DNA of 64,000 nt, from positions 2,294,001 to 2,358,000 of the forward strand of contig NZ_CP070969.1 in the NCBI RefSeq assembly GCF_017086365.1, given 5' to 3'. The translations under genes and the position numbers were made by a program. Every line of letters starts with the position of its first letter. The stretch's first letter is position 1. This stretch comes from Paenibacillus tianjinensis (GTDB lineage: Bacteria; Bacillota; Bacilli; Paenibacillales; Paenibacillaceae). Below the pieces are notes generated by a model that had not been told where the DNA came from, did not search any database, and was given only the letters and a program-made list of their open reading frames with translations. Shown here piece after piece: positions 43,409-53,416 of this stretch.

Positions 43409-43780
43409 ATGCCTTTTACAACCGGATCGGTATACAATCCGCCCGCCGGATTGAACCATGTTGACCGTATCCGAGTCGCTTGCCTGAATGATTCGATTCT
43501 AACGCCAATTAATATTAACTTACAGATTTTTCATTTCCGCGGGAATTCGCTAACCCGGTTTCCAGTAGGCGAGGCCTTATTCCAGGTTGATCCCCAGCAG
43601 CTTGTTGTCCAGACCTTTTCGGTAAATATTGCAGATTATTACGAAGTTCAGATCAATTTCTACAGTGCTGTTAATACCATCATCAACGTGTTTGCATTAG
43701 ACGCAGCAGGTAATTTACTGGAGAGGATACTGCAGTCTGAACTTACATACATCGACCGGCTAACAATAATTCCTACGTGA
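43409..43780 (+). CDS. Small predicted beta-rich protein
   Basis: 123 aa from ATG 43409 (AGGAGTTGAGAGAGAAGGGAG region upstream). Beta-strand-rich, no Cys-based motif, no signal peptide. Its length and composition match the two paralogues before it, but sequence similarity is weak (NHVDRIRVACLNDS, IADYYEVQINFYSAVNT). It precedes the propeller gene by 18 bp and is probably co-transcribed with it. Function unknown; a surface or spore-layer component is an inference from the cluster. Confidence 0.75.
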   Translation: MPFTTGSVYNPPAGLNHVDRIRVACLNDSILTPININLQIFHFRGNSLTRFPVGEALFQVDPQQLVVQTFSVNIADYYEVQINFYSAVNTIINVFALDAAGNLLERILQSELTYIDRLTIIPT

Positions 43781-43798
43781 ACAGGGAGTGATACGAAT

Positions 43799-45031
43799 TT
43801 GGCAAATGTCAATATTACTGCCGCACTGCCGGGCAATCATATCGAGCCTTCAATTGCAGTAAATACGCTTTCCCCGAATTTCCTGTGCGTGGTCTCGGTG
43901 GATGACAGTACGGGGACGGCTCTGACCGGATTCTACAGATCAACCGACGGTGGGCAGACCTGGTCGACGACGATTCTCCCGCAGGCTCCCGGCTATATGA
44001 GTGCAGAAGCGCCGACCATAGACTATACGTTTCCCAACACCTTTATTGTTGCGGTCCATTTTTTCAACGAGTTTGATGATGGTACGATTGCAACCTATAC
44101 CTCATTTGATAATGGAGCCACCTTTAATCCGCCCGTTATCGTGCAGCAGGGTTTTGGTCTGTATATTCACAATGATGAACCCTTTCTGGCTGTGGACCGT
44201 TCACCGTCCAGCCCGTACCGCGGAAATGCATACGTTGGCTATACCCCTTTGTATGATCTTGCACAGAATGCAGCGATCTTCTTCCAGCGTTCCTTGGATC
44301 AGGGATTAACCTGGGAACGGCCGCAGCGGATCTCCGATCCGCGTGGAGATCTTGAACGTGCGGCGCTGGTTGTGGGACTCGCGGGGGAGGTGTATGTCGG
44401 ATATATTCAACTTGGGCCGGCACCGAAGTATGCCCTGATCCGGGTATCCCAGGATGGTGGCGTTACCTTCAGTCCTCCGGTTTCACGCGGAGCTACCTTA
44501 ATTGCGAATACAGTTCCTGTGCCAAGTCCCCTGCCTGTGCCGAACTATGCCTTTCGCGTCCAGACCAATCTCAGCTTGGGTGCTGATATTTCAGCGGGAC
44601 CGTTTGGCGGATTTGTATACGCAGTCTGGAATGATTTCCGGCTTGGCTATGCCGATATCTTCTTTTCGCGGTCACCTGATGGTCTGCTCTGGTCTCAGCC
44701 GGTTAATATCACGGGAGCGCCAGCTGGCTCGCAGAATTTTTCGCCGTCGATCACGGTTTCACCTTCGAATGGGACGATAAGGGTCATTTATTATACGAAC
44801 CGGATTGACGGCTTCCTGCTGGATGTATTTGTTGCAGAATCGATCAATAGCGGCCTGTCCTTCACCAATCGGAGAGTGTCGGATGTGTCCACGAATCCCA
44901 ATGGTAATTCGCCGACACCTGTTCCGCTAATCGGCGATTATATTACAGCTGCAACGATCTTCCCGAATACACTCGGAGCGGTCTGGAACGATACCCGATT
45001 AGGCAAGCAGGACATTATTTTCGGGAATTGA
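43799..45031 (+). CDS. Six-BNR-repeat beta-propeller protein (sialidase-like fold)
   Basis: 410 aa from TTG 43799 behind AGGGAGTGA. Six Asp-box/BNR-like repeats are visible: STDGGQTWS, SFDNGATFN, SLDQGLTWE, SQDGGVTFS, SPDGLLWS and SINSGLSFT, spaced about 50-70 residues, predicting a six-bladed propeller. The catalytic Arg triad and Tyr of true sialidases cannot be assigned, so it may be a binding or structural propeller. No signal peptide despite a composition typical of surface proteins, which fits a protein assembled on the forespore from the mother cell. Confidence 0.82.
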   Translation: MANVNITAALPGNHIEPSIAVNTLSPNFLCVVSVDDSTGTALTGFYRSTDGGQTWSTTILPQAPGYMSAEAPTIDYTFPNTFIVAVHFFNEFDDGTIATYTSFDNGATFNPPVIVQQGFGLYIHNDEPFLAVDRSPSSPYRGNAYVGYTPLYDLAQNAAIFFQRSLDQGLTWERPQRISDPRGDLERAALVVGLAGEVYVGYIQLGPAPKYALIRVSQDGGVTFSPPVSRGATLIANTVPVPSPLPVPNYAFRVQTNLSLGADISAGPFGGFVYAVWNDFRLGYADIFFSRSPDGLLWSQPVNITGAPAGSQNFSPSITVSPSNGTIRVIYYTNRIDGFLLDVFVAESINSGLSFTNRRVSDVSTNPNGNSPTPVPLIGDYITAATIFPNTLGAVWNDTRLGKQDIIFGN

Positions 45032-45060
45032 AGAAGGAGGGCGGAATACATCCGCCAACA

Positions 45061-45108
45061 CGAAGCAGCAGCAAGTCTCCGGTTAACCAGGGATTTGCTG
45101 CTGCTTCG
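45061..45108. terminator. Terminator between convergent propeller and glycosyltransferase genes
   Basis: A 14-bp perfect stem (CGAAGCAGCAGCAA with TTGCTGCTGCTTCG) and a GGTT/AACC inner stem lie between two convergent genes. T-runs are short, so the stem itself is the main evidence. Confidence 0.7.
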
Positions 45109-45123
45109 TAATTATAGTGACGA

Positions 45124-46233
45124 TTACTTGCGGGTTGCCCGCAAGCTGTCAGTCCGGCGGAGCATGGCCTGGGCAGATCTGGGCGGATCAATTAAGGGGA
45201 TGCCCTGCAAATAATGGATAACTGTCCGTTCCATAATCCGGACACTGTTCTCCCAGGTCCAGCTGTTTGAATCAGCCTCTCCCTGTGAAGCCAGCCTGAT
45301 ACGGAGCACATGGTCCTGTACCAGCCGGATGATATCTTCAGCCAGCCGGTTCTCATACCGGTAGGAGAGCAGGCAGTTTTCTTCATGTCTGGCATACTCC
45401 ATATTGCCTCCGGAGTAGACGGTGACAAGTGCGGCGCCGCAGCGCATAGCTTCCAGTCCGGGCAAAGAGCCGCTATCAAAAATACTGGAGCTGACAAAGA
45501 TATCGGCTCCGTTATAATGATAGCAGAGCTCTTCGTCATTCTGTGGGGTGAAGAAGCGGTATTTGCCGCTTGCTTTCATGTTTTGCAAAGAATCCGAGCT
45601 GTAGAACTCGTCAGGCGGACTGATAAAGTTGATATTCACATGCGGAAGATTCTGTTTAACAATGTCTAGCTGCCGGACCAGATAATCCTGTTCGCGGTGC
45701 CAGGAGAAACCGTTCTCCACTTTTCGGAGGATGGCGGTTATGTTCATCGGTTCCTGCAGCCTGTGGCGGATATGCCTGTTGCTGAAACTCGAGCTGATGC
45801 CTACAGGTACAATGCTGCCCGTAATTCCATGGTTGAGGGCAATGATCTCCCGCTGCCATTCGGATAACACAATCAGTCTGGGAGTAGTATTGTAGGATGG
45901 GAAAGATACACTATTTTCCGGTAGAAATAGCGGTTCATAACATAAAGAGAGGCGGACATGCATGCCTTTGCCATTAAGGCTTGCCGCTTCTGACACAGGC
46001 ACAGTAGTGTAGAAATTGGAAACGATGATATCACTAGCCGGAAAATCGGATTCGCGAAGCACCGTGTGGTCGGTACGGTGAACGGTGGAGTGAACCTCAT
46101 AAGAAATGTCTCCCCCCGACGGCATGACAATGACTACCTGGTGACCCAGAGCGGTAAGACCATTGGTAAGCTCCACCAGCATCCGTTGCGCCCCGCCATG
46201 GCATAAGGTGAGAATGGGGAATGTGAACCTCAT
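45124..46233 (-). CDS. GT4-type glycosyltransferase
   Basis: 369 aa from ATG at 46233 (AAGGGA upstream). A GT-B fold: N-terminal TLCHGGAQRMLVELTNGLTA and C-terminal GADIFVSSSIFDSGSLPGLEAMRCG, the usual GT4 nucleotide-sugar site with the E-x7-E-like element (SLPGLEAMRCGAALV). Cytoplasmic. It is convergent with the beta-sandwich/propeller cluster and could glycosylate surface or spore proteins, but there is no direct evidence for the acceptor. Confidence 0.85.
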   Translation of the reverse strand: MRFTFPILTLCHGGAQRMLVELTNGLTALGHQVVIVMPSGGDISYEVHSTVHRTDHTVLRESDFPASDIIVSNFYTTVPVSEAASLNGKGMHVRLSLCYEPLFLPENSVSFPSYNTTPRLIVLSEWQREIIALNHGITGSIVPVGISSSFSNRHIRHRLQEPMNITAILRKVENGFSWHREQDYLVRQLDIVKQNLPHVNINFISPPDEFYSSDSLQNMKASGKYRFFTPQNDEELCYHYNGADIFVSSSIFDSGSLPGLEAMRCGAALVTVYSGGNMEYARHEENCLLSYRYENRLAEDIIRLVQDHVLRIRLASQGEADSNSWTWENSVRIMERTVIHYLQGIPLIDPPRSAQAMLRRTDSLRATRK

Positions 46234-46330
46234 CGCTGATCGCTTCCCTTCTAAATTAGCGCTGGATTGGCATTAATGCTTTTGTATACCATTTTATTCA
46301 GCGGATAGGGAAAAGTACCGGGGGAAGGTC

Positions 46331-46432
46331 ATGCGTCTATTTCGAGGCATCCGGGAGTTACTGGCCGGTGCGGCAGTAGATTTTGCTTACCACACCAGCC
46401 AGTCTGTTGAAGAGGAGTATTATAACAAGTAG
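46331..46432 (+). CDS. Possible 33-aa small protein
   Basis: ATG 46331 with GGGGGAAGG just upstream (spacing short) opens a 33-codon frame, MRLFRGIRELLAGAAVDFAY and on to a TAG at 46430. Codon use is like that of the neighbouring genes and it fills an otherwise empty 211-bp gap. No family recognised; could be chance. Confidence 0.35.
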   Translation: MRLFRGIRELLAGAAVDFAYHTSQSVEEEYYNK

Positions 46433-46444
46433 GTCACGGCCTAT

Positions 46445-47284
46445 TTAGCTGCTGCGCAGGCTGTGTAATAGGGCGGCAGTCTCATTGAACACCGGCAGTG
46501 TGATTTCCTCGAGCGAGACATCAATCATCGGCTTATAAGCCTGAAGCTTGTTCAAAAAATCAGCAGTGTGGAACAGCCCACGGCCCGGTACGCCGTGACG
46601 GATTATATCACCGTCGTCGTAAATATCCTTCAAATGGGCCAGAATAATCCGGTCTCCGAACAGATTGAAGGCGCTGTCCACAATTTCATCCTGCCTGTGC
46701 AGATCTTCACCGATCAGATTGCAGGGGTCGAACACGACTCCGATGGAGCTGGACGGCACTTCGTCCAGAATGCGCCGCATATGAGCCGGGGTGGCTAAAG
46801 TATGAGTGCTGACACCTTCAATTCCTACAAACACACCCCATTTTTCCGCTTCCTCGGCCAATTCCTCCAGTGTAGCCTTGAAGGTCTGCCAGCCGATTTC
46901 TTCATAGTGTTCTGGTGCAGACGCCTGATAAGTATTCAAGCCGCCGCTTTCGGTGGCTACCATAGGGGCCCCGAACTGCTTCGCATAACGCAGCTGCTCC
47001 TTGAACCGGTTAATCTCCGCCCTGCGTACAGCCGGATCGGGGTGAATGGGATCAATGTAGCAGCCGAGCACACCAATGCGGATGCCGGCTTTGTCGAACT
47101 GCTCTCCGATATAGTTAGCCAGTCCTGGACTCAGCTTGCCCGGGGAAGTATCAATATCCTGGATAGCCTTGGTCAAGGCAAGCTGTACGAAATCAATATC
47201 ATGGGCCTGGAGGGTTGAAGTCAGAGTATGCAGCGGCAGACAACCGGCAGTATGGGCCAAAGTTCCGAAGCGAATGAGAAACAT
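46445..47284 (-). CDS. Xylose-isomerase-like TIM-barrel sugar isomerase/epimerase
   Basis: 279 aa in the frame ending at 47284. The ATG there touches the AAAAGGAG directly, so initiation may really be at the ATT three codons later (9-nt spacing); the start is uncertain. AP-endonuclease-2 type TIM barrel with metal-ligand candidates in ATESGGLNTY, IEGVSTHTL, FDPCNLIGED, LAHLKDI and the C-terminal SLEEITLP. It has a cre-like site upstream, so catabolite control of a sugar pathway is plausible. Substrate unknown. Confidence 0.8.
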   Translation of the reverse strand: MFLIRFGTLAHTAGCLPLHTLTSTLQAHDIDFVQLALTKAIQDIDTSPGKLSPGLANYIGEQFDKAGIRIGVLGCYIDPIHPDPAVRRAEINRFKEQLRYAKQFGAPMVATESGGLNTYQASAPEHYEEIGWQTFKATLEELAEEAEKWGVFVGIEGVSTHTLATPAHMRRILDEVPSSSIGVVFDPCNLIGEDLHRQDEIVDSAFNLFGDRIILAHLKDIYDDGDIIRHGVPGRGLFHTADFLNKLQAYKPMIDVSLEEITLPVFNETAALLHSLRSS

Positions 47285-47323
47285 CTCCTTTTAAATGCGA
47301 TAATTTCGTATTACCATTAATAA

Positions 47324-47337
47324 TAATAACGCTTTCA
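47324..47337 (-). promoter_or_regulatory. cre-like CcpA site upstream of the 46445 isomerase
   Basis: On the minus strand TGAAAGCGTTATTA matches the cre consensus in 13 of 14 positions, 40 bp upstream of the isomerase start. It may also affect the divergent DUF1232 gene. Confidence 0.5.
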
Positions 47338-47407
47338 ACTACTTGCAACGTAAAGTTCAGAGACAAGAATAGCAGAATGGGGTAAATGCTAGTAGGAGGG
47401 ATGAATA

Positions 47408-47785
47408 ATGGAACTGGACAAAGCTAAAATTCCGGCAGACCTTTCGGCCGGGGAATTTAAATACAGCCAAGCGAATGAGCAGCTGGTGAAAAACAACTTC
47501 TGGCGCAAAACCAAAAAATTCGCCGGCAAAATTCCGTTTACCAAGGATGCTGTAGCGATGTATTACTGTGCTCTGGATGCCAAAACCCCGCTCTGGGCCA
47601 AGGGCATTGCCTTCGGGGCACTGGCGTATTTCATCTCACCGCTCGACACCATTCCGGATGCCTTGCTCGGGCTTGGCTTTACGGATGATGCCGCAATCAT
47701 TGCCGCAGCTGTGCGGGCCATTGCCGGACAGGTTACCGATGAGCACCGGCAGAAGTCCGAGGAATTTTTTGACGATGGCAACTGA
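47408..47785 (+). CDS. YkvA/DUF1232 family protein
   Basis: 125 aa from ATG 47408 (AGGAGGGATG upstream). The DUF1232 core is clear: LWAKGIAFGALAYFISPLDT followed by IPDALLGLGFTDDAAIIAAA, a conserved hydrophobic hairpin. The N-terminal 45 residues are polar. The role of YkvA-like proteins is unknown; membrane association is likely. Convergent with the HxlR-type regulator. Confidence 0.9.
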   Translation: MELDKAKIPADLSAGEFKYSQANEQLVKNNFWRKTKKFAGKIPFTKDAVAMYYCALDAKTPLWAKGIAFGALAYFISPLDTIPDALLGLGFTDDAAIIAAAVRAIAGQVTDEHRQKSEEFFDDGN

Positions 47786-47811
47786 TACAAAAAGAGGGTG
47801 TGGCCTAGTGC

Positions 47812-48204
47812 CTACACCCCAACATCTGCTTCTATCTGTTCGCAGCTTTCCGAGGAAAGCTGTTTTGTTTTGTAAACCTCGCCCCAGTCCCGCATAAGCT
47901 TGATGATCGGAATCAGGGTTTTGCCGAATTCGGTCAATGAATATTCTACCTTTGGCGGAACCTGATGATAGACTTCCCGGTGCACCACACCGTCTTCTTC
48001 CAGTTCCCGAAGCTGGAGCGTCAGCATGCGCTGGGTAATCCCGGGGCAGATCCGCCGGAATTCATTAAACCGTTTCTTCTCATCCATCAGGTGGTATAAC
48101 AGCACACCCTTCCATTTCCCTCCGATAACGTCGAGCGTAAATTCTACAGGACAGGCAATTGCGCCTTCCGGACACTCGCCAAATCCGCCTTTTCTGTCAC
48201 GCAT
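47812..48204 (-). CDS. HxlR/DUF24-family redox regulator, HypR-like
   Basis: 130 aa from ATG at 48204 (GAGGTGA upstream). Winged helix of the HxlR family (CPVEFTLDVIGGKWKGVLLY; FNEFRRICPGITQRMLTLQL, given in part). Cys18 in CPVE is the conserved DUF24 cysteine, and Cys53 lies 35 residues later, the same spacing as the Cys14-Cys49 intersubunit disulfide of Bacillus subtilis HypR. The divergent nitroreductase corresponds to HypO. It is therefore likely a disulfide-stress or quinone/hypochlorite sensor acting on the palindrome at 48219-48238. Confidence 0.88.
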   Translation of the reverse strand: MRDRKGGFGECPEGAIACPVEFTLDVIGGKWKGVLLYHLMDEKKRFNEFRRICPGITQRMLTLQLRELEEDGVVHREVYHQVPPKVEYSLTEFGKTLIPIIKLMRDWGEVYKTKQLSSESCEQIEADVGV

Positions 48205-48218
48205 GGCGCTTCACCTCA

Positions 48219-48287
48219 TAGTATCAATTTGTATACTACATAACAAAAATGTGCGTACTTCAAACTTTGATATATATACTTTATTAT
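48219..48287. promoter_or_regulatory. HxlR operator and nitroreductase promoter
   Basis: Palindrome TAGTAT-N8-ATACTA (48219-48238) lies 14 bp upstream of the regulator start and 20 bp upstream of a good promoter for the nitroreductase: -35 TTCAAA (48259-48264), 17 bp, -10 TATTAT (48282-48287). The position upstream of the -35 fits activation of the nitroreductase gene, as for HypR. Confidence 0.65.
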
Positions 48288-48350
48288 TATGCATGTGAGC
48301 AAGACTGAGTCAAATTAAACTTTAACAGGAATGGAAAGGGTGACTGGGAT

Positions 48351-49043
48351 ATGGAAACATTGAAAACTAAAGAAACCAATGCAGAGGTTAAAAAAGAAAT
48401 ACTGTCCGCCTTTGAATTCAGGCATGCCACTAAGGAATTTGACAGCAGCAGGAAGATCAGCGATGAGGATTTTCAATTCATACTGGAAACCGGGCGTTTG
48501 TCACCGAGCTCCTTCGGCTTTGAGCCATGGAGATTTGTCGTGGTGCAGAATCCGGAACTCCGCGAGAAGCTGCGTCTACATGCCTGGGGTGCGCAAAAGC
48601 AGCTGCCTACAGCCAGCCATTTTGTGCTGATCCTGTCCAGACAGCCTAAGGATTTGGCCGCCGACTCTTCCTTCATCGGAGGAATGATGCGGGATGTGCA
48701 GCAGCTGCCGCCTGCCGTCGCGGAAGGCAAACAAAAGGTCTACGATACGTTCCTTAACGATGATTTCGGGTTGAGGGACAATGAGCGGGCCCAGTTCGAG
48801 TGGGGAGCGCGCCAGACCTATCTTGCCCTTGGCAATATGATGACCAGTGCGGCACTGATCGGTATCGATTCTTGCCCGATTGAAGGATTCGACAAAGAGA
48901 AGATTGAGCAGACGCTGGAGGCGGAAGGGATTTTGGATCGTGAGCATTTCGGAATTGCCTGCATGGTTGCATTCGGATACCGGATTCATGAGCCGCGCGG
49001 CAAAACAAGACAAACCGCCGATCAGGTAATTCAGTGGGTGTAA
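48351..49043 (+). CDS. NAD(P)H nitroreductase, HypO/NfsB-like
   Basis: 230 aa from ATG 48351. Nitroreductase fold with FMN-binding signatures: FRHATKEFD and SPSSFGFEPWRFVVVQN near the N-terminus, GARQTYLALGNMMTSAALIG in the middle, and a C-terminal VAFGYR. Flavin-dependent two-electron reduction of quinones or nitro compounds is expected. Paired divergently with a HypR-like sensor, it is probably induced by disulfide or electrophile stress. Confidence 0.9.
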   Translation: METLKTKETNAEVKKEILSAFEFRHATKEFDSSRKISDEDFQFILETGRLSPSSFGFEPWRFVVVQNPELREKLRLHAWGAQKQLPTASHFVLILSRQPKDLAADSSFIGGMMRDVQQLPPAVAEGKQKVYDTFLNDDFGLRDNERAQFEWGARQTYLALGNMMTSAALIGIDSCPIEGFDKEKIEQTLEAEGILDREHFGIACMVAFGYRIHEPRGKTRQTADQVIQWV

Positions 49044-49080
49044 TGTAGGCGGCAGCTGCAAATTACCGGGATATATTAGA

Positions 49081-49142
49081 AGAAACCTCTCTATTGAAGC
49101 GGGTACAGATTAACCGCCGTTTATAGAAAGGTTTCTTTTTTG
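49081..49142 (+). terminator. Terminator of the nitroreductase gene
   Basis: An 8-bp outer stem AGAAACCT/AGGTTTCT enclosing a 40-nt region with GCGGGT/ACCGCC pairing is followed by TTTTTTG. Confidence 0.8.
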
Positions 49143-49259
49143 TGAAAATATTGAGAAGGTGCGAAAAACGATTGAAAATTTACTGAAAGGTCGCTAGGCT
49201 AAGAAGGTGATCATTTTTGATGACGTTTTTCATTTCAAGATCGAAGGGATTCCTGCAAC

Positions 49260-49676
49260 ATGAAAATCATTCGTGTCATTGCCGAGGTCGGACTATTGTA
49301 CGTGTTTTATTTGATAGGGGACTATCTGCAAAAGCTGCTTCATCTCCCGGTTCCCGGCAGTATCGTCGGGCTTCTGCTGCTTTTTGTACTGCTGCTGCTC
49401 CGAATTGTACCCGTAAAGCTGATTGAGAACGGCTCTTCCTTTATTCTTGCCTATCTTCCTATGTTTTTCATACCCGCAACCGCGGGAATTATGAATCATC
49501 TGGACATCTTCAGTGGCAGAGGGCTGCTGCTGATTGCCATTCTGGTGGTAAGCAGCGTGCTTACCATGGTAGTGACTGCCCATTCCAGTGAATGGATCGC
49601 CGGCTTGAGCGCAAACCGCAGCAGCAGACGGCCCCTCCGCGCCAGAGGGATTAGAGAGAAGGGGAAGGAAGCATGA
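49260..49676 (+). CDS. lrgA: LrgA/CidA holin-like protein
   Basis: 138 aa from ATG 49260. Four membrane spans with the family signature LPVPGSIVGLLLLFVLLLL and LPMFFIPATAGIMNH. A basic C-terminal tail (SSRRPLRARGIREKG) is longer than usual. LrgA/CidA proteins are holin-like or transport subunits linked to murein hydrolase control, pyruvate uptake and overflow metabolism. Overlaps lrgB by ATGA. No lytSR two-component genes are adjacent. Confidence 0.9.
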   Translation: MKIIRVIAEVGLLYVFYLIGDYLQKLLHLPVPGSIVGLLLLFVLLLLRIVPVKLIENGSSFILAYLPMFFIPATAGIMNHLDIFSGRGLLLIAILVVSSVLTMVVTAHSSEWIAGLSANRSSRRPLRARGIREKGKEA

Positions 49677-50362
49677 GAATTCTGCTAGCTGCCGGGTTCG
49701 TTCTGTTCAATGTTGTGATATATCTGGTGATGGCCCTGCTATACAAACGATACCGTCTTCCTGTCCTTTTACCGGCGTTGACTGCGACTTTTACTGTAGT
49801 TGTGCTGCTGCTAGGATTTCATATTTCCTATGACACTTATATGGTTGGCGGACAGTGGATTAACCGTCTGCTGGGACCCGCTGTAGTGTCTCTAGCTTAT
49901 CCGCTGTACAAACAGCGGAATGTACTCTGGGAGAATCTGCCGGCGATACTAGGCGGAACACTAACAGGTCTGCTGGTAGGCATGCTGAGCGGGCTGCTGA
50001 TGGCGGCCAGTCTCGGCTTCTCCAAAATCTATGTGCTCTCGATCCTGCCCAAATCGATTACGACTGCTGTAGCGATTCAAATTTCAGGCAACCTGGGTGG
50101 AGACTCCTCTCTAACCTCAGTTTTTGTAATGATTGCCGGGTTCACCGGTGCTATTGGCGGTCCTTACATCATTAAATTGTTCAGAATCCGCAGCGAATCC
50201 GGAATCGGTATTGGGCTCGGAACGGCATCACATGCACTGGGTACTGCCAAAGCGCTGGAATACGGTGAGCAGTCCGTCTCCATGAGCTCAGTCGCAATGA
50301 CAGTATGTGCTATTGTAGGCTCAATAGTCGGTCCGCTTGTCGCCTGGATCATTTACCATTAA
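49673..50362 (+). CDS. lrgB: LrgB/CidB family membrane protein
   Basis: 229 aa from ATG 49673, overlapping lrgA by 4 bp. Around seven spans with the LrgB blocks LPKSITTAVAIQISGNLGGD and GTASHALGTAKALEYGE. Works with LrgA. Ends 23 bp from the convergent abfA stop codon, with no clear terminator between. Confidence 0.93.
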   Translation: MRILLAAGFVLFNVVIYLVMALLYKRYRLPVLLPALTATFTVVVLLLGFHISYDTYMVGGQWINRLLGPAVVSLAYPLYKQRNVLWENLPAILGGTLTGLLVGMLSGLLMAASLGFSKIYVLSILPKSITTAVAIQISGNLGGDSSLTSVFVMIAGFTGAIGGPYIIKLFRIRSESGIGIGLGTASHALGTAKALEYGEQSVSMSSVAMTVCAIVGSIVGPLVAWIIYH

Positions 50363-50384
50363 CTGAATTGTTAGAGGTTATCTG

Positions 50385-52043
<1,659 letters not shown>

Positions 52044-52769
52044 GTGTACTTAACAACTGATTCTGAATCGCTTAAAGTGTATGAAGCACTGGCCAGCGAG
52101 GTCCGTCTGAGGATTATCGACCTGCTCGGCACGGAGGAAATGCATATTAAAGAACTGGCGTCGAAGCTTTACCTCAGCAGTGCCATTGTAAGCTCCCATG
52201 TCGCTAAACTGCAGAAAGCCGGCATTGTCAGCTCACAAATGAAAAGAATCGACGGCGGCACCTATAAATACTGCTCCCTGTCCGCCAATTTCCTGCAGAT
52301 CAAATTGTCCGGAACGAAGGGGATTGCCAGAAAAGTAGTGGAAGTATCCGTCCCCGTAGGCCATTATACAGATTTGCAGGCTTCGCCTACCTGCGGCATT
52401 GCCACGACGGAGAAATTAATCGGATATTATGATGATCCGCGTTATTTTCTTGATCCGGAGCGGGTGGATGCGGGCATTCTATGGTTTGCCAAAGGGTATG
52501 CCGAATATAAAGTACCTAATTATCTGTTTATGGATCAGAAGGTTCAAGAGATTGAAATTTCGCTGGAGATAGGCTCGGAAGCTCCACATATCAATGAGAA
52601 ATGGCCGTCCGATATCCTGTTTTCATTGAATGGACATGATCTGGGGAAATGGACCAGTCCCGGCGATTTTGGCGTAATGCGCGGACGCTTGACCCCGGCC
52701 TGGTGGAATTCCGATGTGAACCAATACGGGCTGCTGAAGGTGCTGCGGATAAACCGGGGGGGAACCTAA
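52044..52769 (+). CDS. ArsR-like winged-helix regulator, interrupted by an in-frame stop
   Basis: 241 aa from the codon after TTTAGG at 52044 to a TAA at 52767. N-terminal winged helix (VYEALASEVRLRIIDLLGTE, HIKELASKLYLSSAIVSSHV). The rest is a beta-rich sensor domain (GIATTEKLIGYYDDPRYFLD). The reading frame continues after the TAA without a shift for 58 more sense codons that look like the natural C-terminus, so this protein is probably truncated relative to its family. It sits divergently from abfA, whose expression it likely controls. Confidence 0.8.
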   Translation: MYLTTDSESLKVYEALASEVRLRIIDLLGTEEMHIKELASKLYLSSAIVSSHVAKLQKAGIVSSQMKRIDGGTYKYCSLSANFLQIKLSGTKGIARKVVEVSVPVGHYTDLQASPTCGIATTEKLIGYYDDPRYFLDPERVDAGILWFAKGYAEYKVPNYLFMDQKVQEIEISLEIGSEAPHINEKWPSDILFSLNGHDLGKWTSPGDFGVMRGRLTPAWWNSDVNQYGLLKVLRINRGGT

Positions 52770-52946
52770 ATTGACGGGCAAAAGATTTCGGCGGTTACGC
52801 TGGATGATTTATGCTGGCAGCAGGATCAGTGGACCTTCAGGCTTACAGCGGAAGACTCGACCCGAAGGCGGGGCGGACTGACGCTATTCGGCCGCGGCTT
52901 CGGAAATTACGAGCAGGATATTGTTTTTCGGGTGTATTATGAGTAG
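52770..52946 (+). pseudogene. C-terminal remnant of the abfA-linked regulator after the in-frame stop
   Basis: Same frame as 52044-52766. It reads IDGQKISAVTLDDLCWQQD and ends RGFGNYEQDIVFRVYYE then TAG at 52944-52946, a coherent, coding-like C-terminus with no start codon or binding site of its own. One base change in the TAA (after GGGGGGG at 52756-52762) would restore a 300-codon gene. Nonsense mutation, sequencing error or readthrough cannot be told apart here. Confidence 0.75.
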
Positions 52947-53054
52947 TGTCTATAAGACTGAACATCCTCCGGCAGAAAAAATGTTTGCGAAACAGTTCAA
53001 CGGGTAACTATAACTAAGTGACCAAAAAATTGTTAAGCATGAGGAGGATTTCAC

Positions 53055-53228
53055 ATGACAGATCACATTCAGAACGAAGCGGATCTCCGCAATAAAGAGA
53101 ACAAAGACGGCGACTCACTTGCGGAACGCAAAAAAATGGAGAATGGCGTAGATATTGAGCCGGAAGCTGATGACTGGGTAGCCAAACCAGCGGAATCCGC
53201 TCATCCGGACCCGCTGCCGAAGAACTAA
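53055..53228 (+). CDS. Small acidic hydrophilic protein, 57 aa
   Basis: ATG 53055 behind a very strong GAGGAGG (53041-53047) opens a 57-codon frame ending at TAA 53226, directly followed by a good terminator. The protein is charged and Pro-containing (MTDHIQNEADLRNKENKDGD ... DDWVAKPAESAHPDPLPKN), with no Cys or hydrophobic span. Probably real, and unstructured. Function unknown. Confidence 0.75.
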   Translation: MTDHIQNEADLRNKENKDGDSLAERKKMENGVDIEPEADDWVAKPAESAHPDPLPKN

Positions 53229-53242
53229 ATAGGGTTAAGTCA

Positions 53243-53276
53243 AACAGACTGTCCTGTGGGACGGTCTGTTTTTTAT
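53243..53276 (+). terminator. Terminator of the 57-aa gene
   Basis: A 12-bp stem (AACAGACTGTCC with GGACGGTCTGTT, one G-T pair) with a 4-nt loop is followed by TTTTTT. Confidence 0.9.
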
Positions 53277-53416
53277 TGTGCGGACAGTTAAGTATTGAGC
53301 AGAGTTTAGTTAATATTGTATAATCTACCTGCGTACAACCATCTGTCTTCATTCTCCAGGATCATCACAGATTTCCCAGGTTATTAAGCTATTGAACTTG
53401 CGGGGAGGTAATGAAA

